A DNA stretch of 64,000 nucleotides from Trichoplax adhaerens (lineage: Eukaryota > Placozoa > Uniplacotomia > Trichoplacea > Trichoplacidae): positions 3,588,980-3,652,979 of the forward strand of contig NW_002060947.1 of NCBI RefSeq assembly GCF_000150275.1, given 5' to 3'. Both the position numbers and the translations under genes were made by a program. Position 1 is the first letter of the stretch. Each line of letters opens with the position of its first letter. The notes below the pieces were generated by a model. The model was not told the origin of the DNA. It saw only the letters and a program-made list of their open reading frames with translations, and made no database searches. Below, one piece after another: positions 39,708 through 53,327 of the stretch.

Positions 39708-41281
39708 CTAAGGCCAGGTAATGACTTTAGCTTTGGATAATTTTTTCGGCGGTGCCTCATCCTGTAAAGAAGAGTTGATAAAACAATTCCTAGTTTAATA
39801 TAGTGGCCAAAATTACCTTTTCTAAAGAAGTTTTCATCACATCATTAGAACTTAGCGCCATTTATACGTATTTATAGGCATAATAGCAATCTGGCACTCT
39901 GCAATTACATTGCTATCGCGGTTCAATACCACAAACCCTCAAGATTAGCATAAACATACTGGAGTAAGCGCTTTCCTCTTCGCATGTACACTTGAAGGCC
40001 CGTCAAGATTCATATTATTATTAGGACTAGAGGTTGATGGAAATTGTTGAGAGGTGCTAGTTCGATTTATTGTAATATTAGTGTTATCTGCCATCCTCAC
40101 AATCTTAGCTTCTTTTGGATTGTCGTCAGGGCTAGAAATGGTTTGATTTTACAAGTCGAAACATTATATAAGAGATTAACCATGTCTGATACGTATTAGG
40201 AATTTTAGAATAGAATATACGATCTTAAATCTTGCAGAATATGAGATTATTACATATCAATGCACAAAAACCCAACCAGAATTTATCATACCAAATTACA
40301 ATCGTTATTCAATATGATTTTAAACTTTTAATATAGCGCATATACATACTGTACTAAATATAACTGAAATAATCTTTAGGTTGTACGTAAATCTGGTACC
40401 AGCGATAGTAGTAAAAACGCAATGAAACAGTAATACACAATTACTGAACCATTAGCCCTAGCCATTTTGCATAAATTACCGTACTTTGTACACTTCGTTT
40501 ACTGTAAGCTGTCTTATTGATACATTCATTAGACATTACTGTACTGTATACCTCGTATTATGTAGTAATATTAATTGTACGCTAGCGCAACTTACGCCAT
40601 TGTTCCCTGTTGCACGACTTTCAGTGCCCTCTTGCGTTGACTATTGATTTGATGATTAGGTTTACTTGTATTGTCAATAAAATCACTTGTTAGATCGCCA
40701 TTATGAACATCATGACGATTGGAAGTTCTACCAAGCGTAGAATCCTCATCATTGATCCAGTTGGCAGTCGCTTCACCTGTCGTAAATAGCTGAGAGTTGC
40801 ATAAATTATCCGCTTGATTTGTGGATGGCGTAGTAAGTGAATGATCAGATTGATTTCTAGCTTGCAATTGCATCGATAATGGACGCTCTGATCGTTTAGC
40901 TCGAGGCATAATATATTGTTGGTACAGTTTAAGAAGAGCAATCTTATCCAGACTACGATCAACGCTAATTCCTCTCTGATCAAAGATTGTTAGCAAATGC
41001 TGCCTTGATAAAATGTGTGGGTAGACGAGGAGTGATGCAGAATTGAAATTGCTACATTTTTGTACATCGGTATCATTATTATGATCACTGTCCATCCTCT
41101 CAGCTAAATTGGAATATTCCTTTTTGGCACAAAGCCTACCTGGATAGATGGTATGGCTAGACTTAGTGGCAGCATCCTCTGCCTTTGTACATTGACCACT
41201 GTTGGTATTTTTGCAAAATTCAACGCCACTGCTAGATGGAAGGTGGGTTCTGTCAATTTTGAACATTCCATTATTTGCCAT
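39708..41281 (-). CDS. C2orf49: Ashwin, tRNA ligase complex subunit
   Basis: In vertebrates Ashwin is a nuclear subunit of the RTCB-DDX1-FAM98B tRNA ligase complex. Three exons (41281-40596, 40131-39960, 39761-39708) join exactly in phase to 303 residues. Two family signatures are clear. One is the helical block LLVYPHILSRQHLLTIFDQRGISVD through LLKLYQQYIMPRAKR (about residues 84-132). The other is the C-terminus KRKALTPDEAPPKKLSKAKVITWP, matching the family's Lys-rich tail ending in VTWP. The middle is Ser/Asn/Thr-rich and looks disordered. The first Met gives about 80 residues before the conserved block. An internal Met at 41095 (MDSDHNND) would give an N-terminus nearer the vertebrate length. 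A GTACW array begins 20 bp upstream of the first ATG. Confidence 0.9.
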
Positions 41282-41300
41282 TGCTATCTTATTATTCTAT

Positions 41301-41338
41301 TATACTGTACAGTACTGTACAGTACGGTGTACAGTACA
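41301..41338. repeat. GTACW array adjacent to Ashwin start
   Basis: A compact array with the 5-bp period lies 20-57 bp upstream of the first Ashwin ATG, so it overlaps the core promoter or 5' UTR if that start is used. Confidence 0.85.
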
Positions 41339-41641
41339 AGCGTGATTATTTTCGATGGCACCCTGAAAACATACAAGCTAAATCAGGCCCAAACTAGATA
41401 AGTTCTAAGTTCTATATTTGGTTGTAGCCTAATAGTTCATGTTATCATGATAATCTATCTTGGGAGATATCCTTCTATGGGTATATATAAATACTATACA
41501 GGAATTTCAACGGAATACAACTTGGATTTTTGAACGAAGAATAGACATCGAAAATAATCAGATTGTACTGTAGAGTATAATAGCACACTACAGTACTCTA
41601 CTGTACTGTACTGTACATACAGTACAGCAGACTCTGGAAAA

Positions 41642-41861
41642 CGTCAGAGCCAACCCTAATCAAGCTAAGCAGTTCAGTTCAACTATTATAGCGTTTGTTT
41701 TTAATTCTATTTTTAGCTTAGATACTTTTTATTGGTTTATTCTACTGTAATTCTATTGTACTGTACAGTACATACTGTACGGTGTACGGTACAGTATAAT
41801 AGCCGTACTGTGCGTCAGAGCCAACCCTAATCAAGTAAGCAGCTCAGTTCAACTATTGTAG
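41642..41861. repeat. Direct repeat with 171-bp period
   Basis: A roughly 49-bp segment beginning CGTCAGAGCCAACCCTAATC occurs at 41642-41690 and again at 41813-41861 with few differences. A GTACW array lies upstream of each copy, so the unit may be array plus this tail. Confidence 0.85.
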
Positions 41862-42424
41862 GTCGAGTCAGACACTAAGCTAGCTTATAATAACCTGCTG
41901 TGCTGACGTGTTGAACTACTCACCAAGAGGCAAGAGGTGACAGTGAGGAGATTGCCAATATTGCATCTGCCATTGATTCAATTTTCACCAAATTTCGCCT
42001 AAGAACTTCAAAGGTATCTCTCGAATCAATTCTCTTCTTCTTCATCATTGATTGAATAAATTTCTACAACAGTCCAGTAAATGCTGTACTAGAAGATAGT
42101 AAATTGAATTTTTGTTTTTGTTCTATACTTGGAGACTTGTTAAATTGAACTTTCAGTTTTCCCATTTTCATCTACTGCACATTGTACAATACGGTATACC
42201 TACTGTACTGTACAACTGTCCACTTGTATGCAGCATCTGCTTCTCGTCATCATTCACTTCATTTCATTGATTGTGGTAGCGATTCTATGAAATGGTTTAC
42301 TAGTCAAATAAGTAGTAAAAACAAATCCATAAATTAACTACACTATTTCCTTAATGTTTTACTTCCATCATTTGAAGAATTTGCTGTTATCCAAATTATC
42401 TTTATTGCTGTACCCGAAGAAGAA

Positions 42425-42453
42425 CAATAATAATAATAATAATAATAATAATA
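42425..42453. repeat. (AAT)n microsatellite
   Basis: About nine consecutive AAT/TAA units, a simple trinucleotide repeat in non-coding DNA. Confidence 0.9.
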
Positions 42454-42984
42454 GTAATATAGCAATAATTGTACGATCTGCATAGAAATGATAAATAACA
42501 TGGTATTGATCATGGATAATACAAGATTTATGGATAACAGTCGTGAAAAAGAAAGAGTAATGAATTATAATCTATTAATTCCTTTATCCAAGACGACTCG
42601 AGTAGAGACTTTTTGCCAATTTTTGAGTACTTTTGAAAATCAACAAATTCAGTACCATGTCATACCTAACAGATCTATCCATCAAGTAACTAGGAAAACA
42701 ACAAATCGATCGATTTCGATCCTACTGTACAGTACTGTATTTATAGAATTTATTTAATAGAGACTAGAGGCCTCTTCACTCTCTATAATAATTATTATTA
42801 TTGCACACAAACAAGCTTGTCTAATATGACAGTAGCGAATCTCATCGCTATATTAACGTTGCATATGGTTTAATTATAATTTCCCCTTTTCAAATACGTA
42901 AATCACGTAAAAATTCCATCTTACGTATTCTTCTTCACTCTTGCTGATGTAGACAGTCGCGGTTTTATCGGAGCTATTACGAAA

Positions 42985-43002
42985 TTTTTTTTTGGGGGGG
43001 GG
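42985..43002. repeat. T9G9 homopolymer junction
   Basis: Nine T followed directly by nine G. G9 is exceptional in this AT-rich region and may be a real tract or a sequencing or gap-joining artefact. Confidence 0.7.
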
Positions 43003-43970
43003 AACATTTAAATGGCTGTCTCGTCTCGAAACCTTCTTTTGATATATTATTTGTCCAATTTCTTTTTATCAAAATAAATATTCAGTACATACAGTACTGT
43101 ACTTTGACCATGGTTGCCTGAATGAAGTTGACAAGTTGACTGAAAGACAATCCTCAAGAAAAGTATGCACACAGCAATTATCGTGCTTGACAGTATTACT
43201 ACTCGTATGTATTGAGGTGTATTAGCAGAATCAGAAACTACCCACTGATTGTTAACATAAAAGTGTTTTCTCTGAGAAATTTCCCTCACAGAGATCGATG
43301 AATTGACGTACTTTCGGTCATAAAAATTATACTGTGCAGTACACAGTGTACGAGCCGAAAGTATATAAAAGTTAAATTTAAATACTTAATACGCTTCTAC
43401 TACTGAAGTTAAATATTCTAACATACACACATAACATAGATACGAGTACAGTTTACCACAGACTGGTTGGTTCTTGTGTAATTTAACATCGTAAAATCGC
43501 TCACATTCGTTCGTTATTCAGATAATGAACTGTAACGTAAACATGGTAGCTTATTGTGGTCAATAGGAGATTGCGTTGAATATTTATCGTGAGGATAAAA
43601 TAGAATACTAGTGCAGTATTCACCAACTGTATTTTCTCCTTTTACTGGCATGCATAATAATGGGCGCTATACATGCAATGTCGCATGTCACTATAAGACA
43701 CATTAAAATGACCTGTTTTAGTAATCTTAAAGTATTATCAGCTGCGTTACATTACAAGCTATAACCCTACTAATGATTTTACTCTTAGCCATTACAACGA
43801 ATCAGTAATATTGTACTAATTTTACTTACATTAATTAATTATTATAATGAATCAATAAAGTTGATCCTACTAGGATATCCTTTTATTTTCCTTCCTAACA
43901 ATCATTTCTAAAGATATCTGATAGATCTTATTGTTCTTAACCTGATCACATCTTTTTTGCTAGGTAAATT

Positions 43971-46900
43971 ATGGATGGAGGTCGTCTAGTATGGGCTCCG
44001 GATGAAAAAGAGGGATTTACTCTAGGAACGATTGTCGATGTCGGTACGGAAACATTGACGATACAGCCTAGATCCTCTTCTTCGCAGGTAATTGCTATAG
44101 GGTATTATTTTAAATAAGAATACCGTGTTCTAATTGCCAAATACTAAAAATTTCCATTTGGCAACTGAAAAGTAACTAATTCACTAGTTTTATATATTGT
44201 AACTGAATATCGGATGAAAATTTTTTTATGGCCGCTTAAGTTCTATTATTATTGACCGTGCTCTAGCTATTAACATTATACTAGAGCAGTTTCTCTTTGA
44301 AGTGCAGTAGTAAAATATGCCTATGCTAACGACCTTGAAAATTAAATTATAGACCATCCAGGTACCGTATAACCGTTTATTCTTAGCCGATGAAGACGAT
44401 TCTCGAACTGCAGATGACAATTGTAAGTGTCAATACACGTAACGGTGTAGGATCCCCGACTGTCATAATACATCAATACAATCCTTACTGTACAGTACTG
44501 TAGTTATATTAATATTTACAAACTTGATATCTTGACTTTACATGTACATTCAAATTCTGCAAAAGATTCAATAATTCTTTGTTACGTTATGCTTTCCTGC
44601 TTAAACTTTTAAATACTAGCTACTACTGTTTTTATTTAGCGACTATAAGCGTTAATGTTATATTATAGCTACATATAAATTAAGGCTTTGATTTTCTGAC
44701 AAATTTCATTCCAATTTTCTCTTACATATTTCCTTAACTCGGAATACGTATAGTTAGTCCGGTTAATTGTCTATAATTCAATTCGTATTGTTGTAATCTT
44801 TAGTCTTTTAAATTCAAAAGGAATTTCGGTCACATGAACCTAAATCGCCTTCAATTCTCAATACAAACAGTCGTATTATAGTCCTACATTTCTATTCTAT
44901 CAAAATTAGGCAAAAATATATTAACTGCTTTTCTTCATTAAAATTTAAACCTCGTATGTCGTATTCTCTCATACATTACGTCTTTAGTACACTAGTCAAT
45001 CGGGAAGGAAAAATTGATATTCCTATGATATTCCCATAAGAATTGAACGATGTTCTTGATTGTCATCAAAAGACATTTAATGTATTGATATAACGTCAAA
45101 CATTGCTTTCTCACTTGCAGACTGGTAACTCGTATATAAGACAGGTTGCTATCCTCGATTGCGTAAATAATATAATTATCCTATACCAACTGGCTCATCT
45201 AATAGCTCTGATGAACTATTAGTTACTAACAACTAAAAGTACATTGCAGCTACTACTATTGTAAATATTAATTTCTGTAAGAAATCTGTTTAAATGAAAT
45301 TTATCATTCCATACTCCCTGAGTACGATTGAATTAAGTTTTTACCTATCATCACATAAAATATCTCATATGCACATATTTTGATTGATCTAACAATACAA
45401 CATTACGCTTATGTTGTTGATACAATTAATCATGTACGAATATCTAATTATCTATTCATTGAGCGGGTACACTAGAGACCTTAGAGGGTTTCTAGGGTAC
45501 ACCCTATAGTACCTGCATATAGTGCTTTAATAGCTGTACTGTATAGCTATAGTAATTCCCTAACTAGCCTAAGATCCAAATATAGTATTTCATGCATCGG
45601 CGAGCAAACGCTATGATAATAATGAATAGCTTCTGTGGTCGGCTGAAAATATAAACTAGCTGAAATAATTAGCCCATAGTATTATAGCATGTAGCACAGA
45701 GCTTAAAGTTCGCTTCCGCTACCATCGCTGTTACTCCTTGAATTAGTTAGATATCAATAGTTGAAGAGGAGTAGAGAATCACAAATTTACCTGTATCAAA
45801 ATTAATTCACTAGCCGCATCTTACTAATTTCGCTTTGTTCTCTTACTTCAGGTTCGCTAATGTATCTAAACGAAGCTACTCTGTTGCATAATTTGCGATT
45901 AAGATACCATACCGATATTATTTATGTAAGTTCTACGTATTTATATAAAAAATAAAATTTTCCAACCTTTATCGGTAACGTTTGAGTAACTAATTAATTA
46001 ATAACAATGCACAATTTTAAGATGATTAATGATAAAAGTAATTCTTTATTTTTTAGACATTTGTTGCAAACATCTTGCTAGCTGTTAACCCCTATCATGA
46101 ACTAAAAATTTATGATGCCGAACATGTCAAACGGTACCATAATAAATCATTAGGGCAACTTCCGCCTCATATCTATAGTATCGGTAAGTTTCTTTTTCTA
46201 GTCGGGCTACTTGAGTTGAAAGTGATCGTATAGATAATCGCTTGCAAACTCTAAACGTAACTTTACTTCGCATTTATACAGCACAATACTAAACTAACCT
46301 TCTTAACAATTAAAAATACAGCCGATAAAGCGTATCGTGATATGAGAATATCCAAGCAGAGTCAATCAATTATTGTTAGCGGTAAGTTACTCATTTTGAT
46401 TGTTTTACTAACGTAACAACTCTAATATAATCGATTATTCCACTCTTTACTAATATTAAAGGTGAAAGTGGAGCCGGGAAAACTGAATCGACTAAATATA
46501 TAATTAGGTATACAATCTACAGGCAATAATAAATAGAGGCCTATCGGTTAAGTTCTCTGTATTCTGAAAAGAATTTAGCGTACTCGCACTGCATCTACAT
46601 ACGTAGTGTGTAATTTATAACTTTCTAAAATTACTTGTTTAATTATATTTAATTATTGTCTGTCGCTCATCTTTATAGATATTTAACTGAGTCATGGGGT
46701 CAAGGCGCTGGAACCATCGAGCAGCGTATTGTGGAAGGTAGTCATATTTCGACGCTGATTTATGCTAGATGATGCTATGAACTACTTACTGTTCGCTACT
46801 TCAAAATTTCAAGGAAATAATTATTTGATTAATAATTATAATTCAATATACCAGATTAATAGTTATCCGTACAGACATATAGGCATGAGCATCACACTGA

Positions 46901-49900
46901 ATCACCTAAACATATTTGAACGGTATATTATAACGTTTTATTGCCCTTTCATAGCAAACCCTCTTCTGGAAGCCTTTGGAAATGCCAAAACTGTACGAAA
47001 CGACAACAGTAGCAGATTTGGCAAATTCGTTGAAATTCACTTTGATAGTCAGGTTTGATATTGCTTTTTTAAACGAACTTATCGTACGTGCGGAGCGTAT
47101 TCTCAACGTTAACAAAAACAATTTCTAAAATGGATTATAATAAATTATATCATACTATAGTCAAGCGTAGTAGGTGGCTTTATTTCGCATTATTTACTCG
47201 AAAAATCGCGTATATGCGTCCAGAGCAAATATGAGAGAAACTATCACATCTTTTACGCTCTTTGTGGAAGCTTGCCAGATGAACAGAAAAAGAAGCTGTA
47301 CTTGAAAAATATCAGTGATTACAAGGTTGATAGCTCAAACGTTTTCATTTCGCTTAAACTACAGCAGTGATAGTAAAAGGAATTACTACTCTTTACCGTT
47401 ACGCCATATCAACATTACAAATAGAATTTATCTCATCTCCATCATTAGCCAATTCGTATCTTTTCGTTAATATCAAATTTGAGCCGAGATAATCCTCACA
47501 AACTTATTTTTTGTTTTATAGTATTTAAATCACGGTGATGTCGATATCACTACTAGGGATAATGTCGGAGACTTCAAGCGCATGGAAGCTTCTATGAACA
47601 AGTTAAACATTGACATAACTGAACGATTCAATATCTACCGTCTGGTATCAGCCGTTTTACAATTAGGGAATATAACATTTGAGGAGGATCTTTCCGATAG
47701 CAGAGGTACAATAGAGTTGCCTTTAAACAAATTTTGATTATAATTTGGTACTAGTACTCACAACGTGATCGATTGGTCATCGTTTGAATTTTTTTAGGTG
47801 GTAGTAACGTATGTGATGAATCAAAATGTTATCTTCAAAATGCAAGTCGTCTTCTCTGTCTTGATGAATCTGATTTAGCAAATAGTCTAACTACTCGTGT
47901 TATGACTACTGCTAGAGGTGGTACGAAAGGGACTGTTTACATGTATGTTTCATAATATTATCCACATTTTATTAACTCTTTATAGTTTTTCATTTATTTA
48001 TTTAAAGCGGTAACCTCCTATGATTACCTAATTGCACTTATATAATAGGGTTCCGCTAAAACCTGAGCAATGCACAAATGCCCGTGATGCTCTCGCTAAG
48101 GCAATTTATTCCCGTCTATTTGATGCGGTTGTTGGTAGAATCAATTCATGCATTCCATTCAAAAGTACCTCTAATTATATAGGAGTACTAGATATCGCAG
48201 GATTTGGTAAATATGCATTGTTACCATTGCTTGTCGTAAACAGCCGGCTACATGTTAAGATTCGGTTAAATATTTATTATTTTACAGAATATTTTCGCTA
48301 CAACAGCTTTGAACAATTCTGTATTAACTACTGCAATGAAAAACTGCAGCAGTATTTCAACAATAGAGTCCTAATCGAGGTTCGAAATAACGCACTTCAT
48401 ACTTAATTCCCGTAGCACTGAAAACGTTCAACCATTTTGTACAGATTATGAAATTCGGATATGTTCGCATTAAGTACAAAGATTTTATATAACATTAGGA
48501 ACAGAAACTCTATGAAGTGGAAGGGCTCGGAATCTCGCCTGTTTCATTTACGGACAACCAAGACTGTATAGGTAACAATAATTCGAAATACGATCTTCAA
48601 ACGTTCCTTGCTGTAACTATATTAAACCTCTAGGAAGTCCACTAACTTACTAAATATAATATAGAGTACTGTTAATTAACCAGCAGTAGCTCTTAGCATT
48701 TCCATTGCTTAATTAAATATCTTTAATATTGCAATAGATATTATCGAGGCTAAACCGAACGGTATATTTAATTTATTGGATGAAGAAAGCAAACTACCTA
48801 AAAGCAGCTGTGAACATTTTACTTTAGCAGTACACGAACGTTATGATGGACACTTTCGGCTGATGGTATTGCACTATTTTAGTCCTTAAGAAATGCCTAC
48901 AACAATATATCTTAATTAATATAACTACTTCGAACTAGGCACCAAGAAAATCAGCTGTATCTACTTATAGAACATTACGTAATGAAGAAGGATTCATAAT
49001 TCGTCATTTTGCTGGCGCTGTTTGTTATGCAACTGTAAAGATTTTCTCCTTTTATCATATCATATAGAATTCAATAGATAAAATACTAATTTGCCTATAA
49101 TAATGGTACAATATGCAGTATTAAAATGCTTTAATTTTATGGCAACTTAGAGACAATTTATAGAAAAAAATAACGATGCTCTTCACACCAGTTTGGAAAT
49201 GTTAATTCATGAAAGTAAAGACTTATTCTTGAAGGGCGTATTTTGTCGCGAAGTTGAAAGTGATAAACCAAAGTCGAAAAAAAGTAATACGTCAAAACTT
49301 GCGCTAGTTAGTGTTGGCAATAAATTTAAGGTAAAATTTAGCAAATTTTTGTATACTTTGCTGTAAAGCATGTTTCTTCGTCCTTCTAATATACAATCAT
49401 TTTACATCACGCTATTTTATCGTTCCTGTAGACACAACTAAAGGAATTAATGAGCAAGTTAGAAAGCACGGTAAAAATGTTTTTACGATCTGTATCAAAT
49501 GCTTAGAACTCTAAGCTGTTGGAACAATTTGCTACCAATTTATGCCTGCTATCGAAATATGTTCAAGCTAATCTAAACTCACATTGCAGGGATCATCCTT
49601 CATACGATGTATCAAACCTAATGGAACTATGTCAAGTAATGTATTTGAAGGCGGCAGTGTATTAAGTCAACTTCAATGCGCAGGTAAATTTTTATGTACT
49701 CTGATATTAACATTAGATAAGGCTTTTACGAACGTTCCTAAGCTATTTATTGCTAGATAAAAAAGGCTAAAGAATAGTAATTTATTTCTGATACGCATAA
49801 TTATTATACAGGGATGGTTTCTGTTCTAAAGTTAATGCAGACCGGTTTTCCATCACGTACTTCGTTTAAAGATCTTTATCAGAGGTACTAGATAGTCTGA

Positions 49901-52900
49901 TACTAATCTTTATCATTTAATCCACCCTAAGAACGTCAAACCTAATAATCGGTGATAAGGCGACTCTAATGATTTATTAATCCTTTAATGAATCCACTAA
50001 TTTGCTTATGCTAAAGTAAAATTGATCCACAGATAGTGACTGTATAAAAATTATTTCAAATGGAGTTATTTGCACGTAGTCTGTATTCTGTATCTATAAT
50101 ATCATAACTGATGCAAAAGCAGGACATAAATTGTATCTATGATAAATTTTATTCAAAAATTGCTGCACAGTCCAGTAAGTAATTATAATTGCAGGTAACA
50201 TTTATGAAGTTCATACCAACTCATAATCACTGTAGCTTACATTGGATTTTTAGTATACTAAACTAAACTTACATAAATGATAGATACAAGGGAATTTTAC
50301 CAGAAAAACTTGCTTGTCTCGATCCTAGATTATTCTGCAAGGTTGGAAAATACTGTAGTTCAGGCTTATACTAGCCAAATACATGATTTAACAATTTTTT
50401 TATTGCAATATCACGCAGGCCCTTTTTCGAGCAGTAGGAATGAATGATCAAGATTTCCAGTTCGGATTAACAAAAGTATTCTTTCGCGCAGGAAAGGTAG
50501 ATACAGAAAATAATAGTTTTTGTCACGTCTAATTTGCAACTATACGCTGTTAATGTATAACGTTTTCTATCAAAGTTTGCAGAATTCGACCAAATTATGA
50601 AATCGGATAATGAAAGTTTAAAACAGATGGTGGCTAAGGTTGAAAAATGGTTGATTCGAGCAAGATGGAGAAAAGTGATTTGGGGTGCTTTATCCGTAAT
50701 AAAATGTAAGTAAATCTATAAGATTATAAAAATCCTATCGCAAGTCTAGTTTCTTATTATATCTTATTTAAATGACCATGCATTACACTACTTCCAAATA
50801 TCGTGAAGTAAAATGTGAGAATACGTATTACTGACATTGTATACTTCTACTGCATGAGTAATTAATTATAAAAAGCGAAATTTTTTTACCTGTCATACGA
50901 TAGTACACTTAAAGATTATGTACCGAAGACATCATTGGATTGTAATTCAAAAAAATGTTAGAACATTTCTTGCTATCCGTAAGCACAGACATAGGTAATT
51001 CATGAGGATAAAGGTGTTTACTAGCAATACTGTACACGATTATTACCATATTTAAATTCCGAATTATCAACTCCGATAGATACAAAGGAATGGCAAAAGT
51101 AACAACTCTATTCGACTTGATAAATCAAATGGAAGAAATAGGTATATTATTAAACATAAGAATGAAAAATATAGTGCCGTTGATGGAAAGTATATACAAA
51201 TAGAACAATCTATCATTATGTTTCTATTGACACCTTTTATCCAATAAATTCAGCACGTGAGTTAGAGGGAAACCATTACTTGAATCAAGTACAAGGTCTG
51301 GATGTAAAGATTAAGCACCTAATACATGAGATTAGGGTACGAGCGTAGTAAGACGATATACCTAAGCAATTTATTATTCTTTACCATGCACATAAATACA
51401 TTTATGAACTTGCTTACAGAATAAGCAAATCGACGAGAATCATATCAATAATAGTTATGATTCGCTGCTGAAAGCAACGACACAGCAATTAGAGGACTTA
51501 AAGATACAACTCAAAGATCAAAGAATTGCCAAAGAAGAGGAGAGAGTAAGAAAATTACAGGAGCAAATGGAACTTGAAAGAAAGCGTCGAGAAGAAGAAG
51601 AAGAAAAGAAAAGAAAAGAAGAAGAAGAGCGTAGAATGTTAGCAAAACTGTTGGATATTCTAATTGCGTCACCAAATATATACATCTCATATTATCATAA
51701 TTAAAAATTACAGAAAAGAAGACATGGAAGCGAAGAGAAAACAAGAAGAAGAAGAAATGAAAGTAAGAAAATTGAAAGAAGAAGAGGAGATGCGAAGATT
51801 AGAAGATTTACGAAAGAAACGTGAATTGGTTCGAAAGTTGCTTTCCTATATTTTTTATTTCAAATATACCTGTTTGATAGATTCAAAGTTAAAAGTTATA
51901 CTCAGAACTATGAAACACCTGAATTAGGAAGAGCAGGAAGCCCGAAGAAAGCAAGAAGAAGAAGAAGAGCGAAAGAGGTTTAAATTAATAAAATAGCATA
52001 GTTCAACTGCCTATTGTAGCAAACTCATCCTTTACCAAATTTGATCCACTACGAGTTCGTTAACTGCTAACTCAATGTACGTAGTACTTACCATTAAATA
52101 ACGATTAACTTTATCTTAGACGCTTAGCTGAGCAAGAACTTCATGATCGAGAACTTGCAGCTAGAATAGCTGCGGTAAATGACTTTATAATTTTATTATT
52201 ATTCAGGACCATGTATTGTCTACTCTACTAAATGAAACTTTGAACTCACTTTTCACAGGAATCAGGTGGTAGTGTTGTTAAAGAAAACTCCAATACGTTA
52301 AACCGGTAAATATATTTGTAACGTATGCATAACGAAATATATATCTGAATTCAAGTTAAATGTATGTCTCTTTATATTGGTGATAATCAAGAAGGACTGG
52401 ATTAAATCTTTAACCAATTTACGATAATTTTTATTTGCTAATGTCCTTGATTTACCAAAAGGAAAAAACCTGAAAAGAATGATTTATCGGGATACACATA
52501 TGCCCAACTTCGTGATATAATCAATACCTCATGTGGTAAGGAGCCATTACTTACTTTTTGATTTTTACAACACACCCAAAGCATCAACGGTTGTTGTACT
52601 AGCTATCATTATCTATAATTAGTGTGTTAATAGTTTATTACAATGTAAATTATTAAAACTACTATCCGATGCGCAAGCAAACAATCTTTAGAAAAATTAC
52701 TTATTACCACGTCATTCTTATAGATGTTGAACTGTTGCAAAGATGCCGGGAAGAATGCCATCGAAGATTGAAAGTTTATCATGCATGGAAAGAAAGAAAT
52801 AAACAGCAAGTGAATGTAGCTAACAGCCAACCATTAGATCAACGAGCTCCTCAAGTAGTGTATTCGGAAGGTATGTTCCACAACTGAAAATTCTTTAAGC

Positions 52901-53327
52901 TTGATCTTAAGAAATTTCTATAACTAGCTGAATCCATTAAATTGTTTAATCTTTCCGGTTTCGTATCATAGCTTCATCTAGAAGAAACTTTTCATTCCCA
53001 GACCCTTTTAACTACCTTCCTAATGATCAACCTCAACGCTTTTTTCGAGTTCCTTTCAATACTTCCGGTCCAGTCCCAAGACCATGCGGATGGTGGTTTG
53101 CTCATTTTGATGGTGATTGGGTTGTTAGACAGCTGGAGCTGCATTCTGGGCGTCCACCAGTTCTTTTATTAGCTGGTATCGATGACATGAACATGTGTGA
53201 GTTGCGATTACAGGAAACTGGACTAGCCACAAGACCTGGAGCTGAAATTTTACCAGAGGCATTTGAAGAAATTTGGCACAAGTGTGGCGGAAAGCCGTAT
53301 CAAAGGATACAACCTAGAAGGTCATAA
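43971..53327 (+). CDS. MYO6: Myosin VI (minus-end-directed unconventional myosin)
   Basis: Myosin VI moves toward actin minus ends in endocytosis and membrane anchoring. About 34 exons were traced, the first being 43971-44087, 44353-44422, 45852-45925, 46057-46183, 46322-46381, 46462-46507, 46679-46737, 46955-47052 and 47161-47324, and the last 52972-53327. The motor shows VWAPD near the start, the P-loop GESGAGKT (46462), switch [11 protein letters not shown]-like ([10 protein letters not shown]), switch II DIAGF (48190) and [17 protein letters not shown]. The converter ends [23 protein letters not shown]. Next come the class-specific reverse-gear insert ([20 protein letters not shown], 50640), one IQ-like motif ([19 protein letters not shown]), a Glu/Lys/Arg-rich single helix (51530-51980), the RRL adaptor site ([11 protein letters not shown]) and the cargo domain with GWWFAHFDG, where vertebrates have WWY. 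It ends at [11 protein letters not shown]. Confidence 0.95.
44486..44503. repeat. Intronic GTACW element in myosin VI intron 2
   Basis: A single palindromic GTACAGTAC unit in the 1.43-kb intron 44423-45851, the largest of the gene. It is one of the few members of the family found inside a gene. Confidence 0.6.

Larger units (their letters stand above)
41339..43970. other. Divergent intergenic region, Ashwin / myosin VI
   Basis: No gene is supported. It carries GTAC arrays at 41590-41629, 41757-41800, about 42178-42215, 42723-42740, 43083-43102 and about 43332-43351. It also has a 49-bp direct repeat, an AAT microsatellite and a T9G9 tract. The 89-codon frame at 42488-42757 ends inside repeat sequence and has no motif. 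Confidence 0.55.

Noticed and set aside
42488-42757. 89-codon plus-strand frame near the AAT microsatellite
   Set aside because: It begins after simple repeats and ends in a GTACW array, with no recognisable motif.
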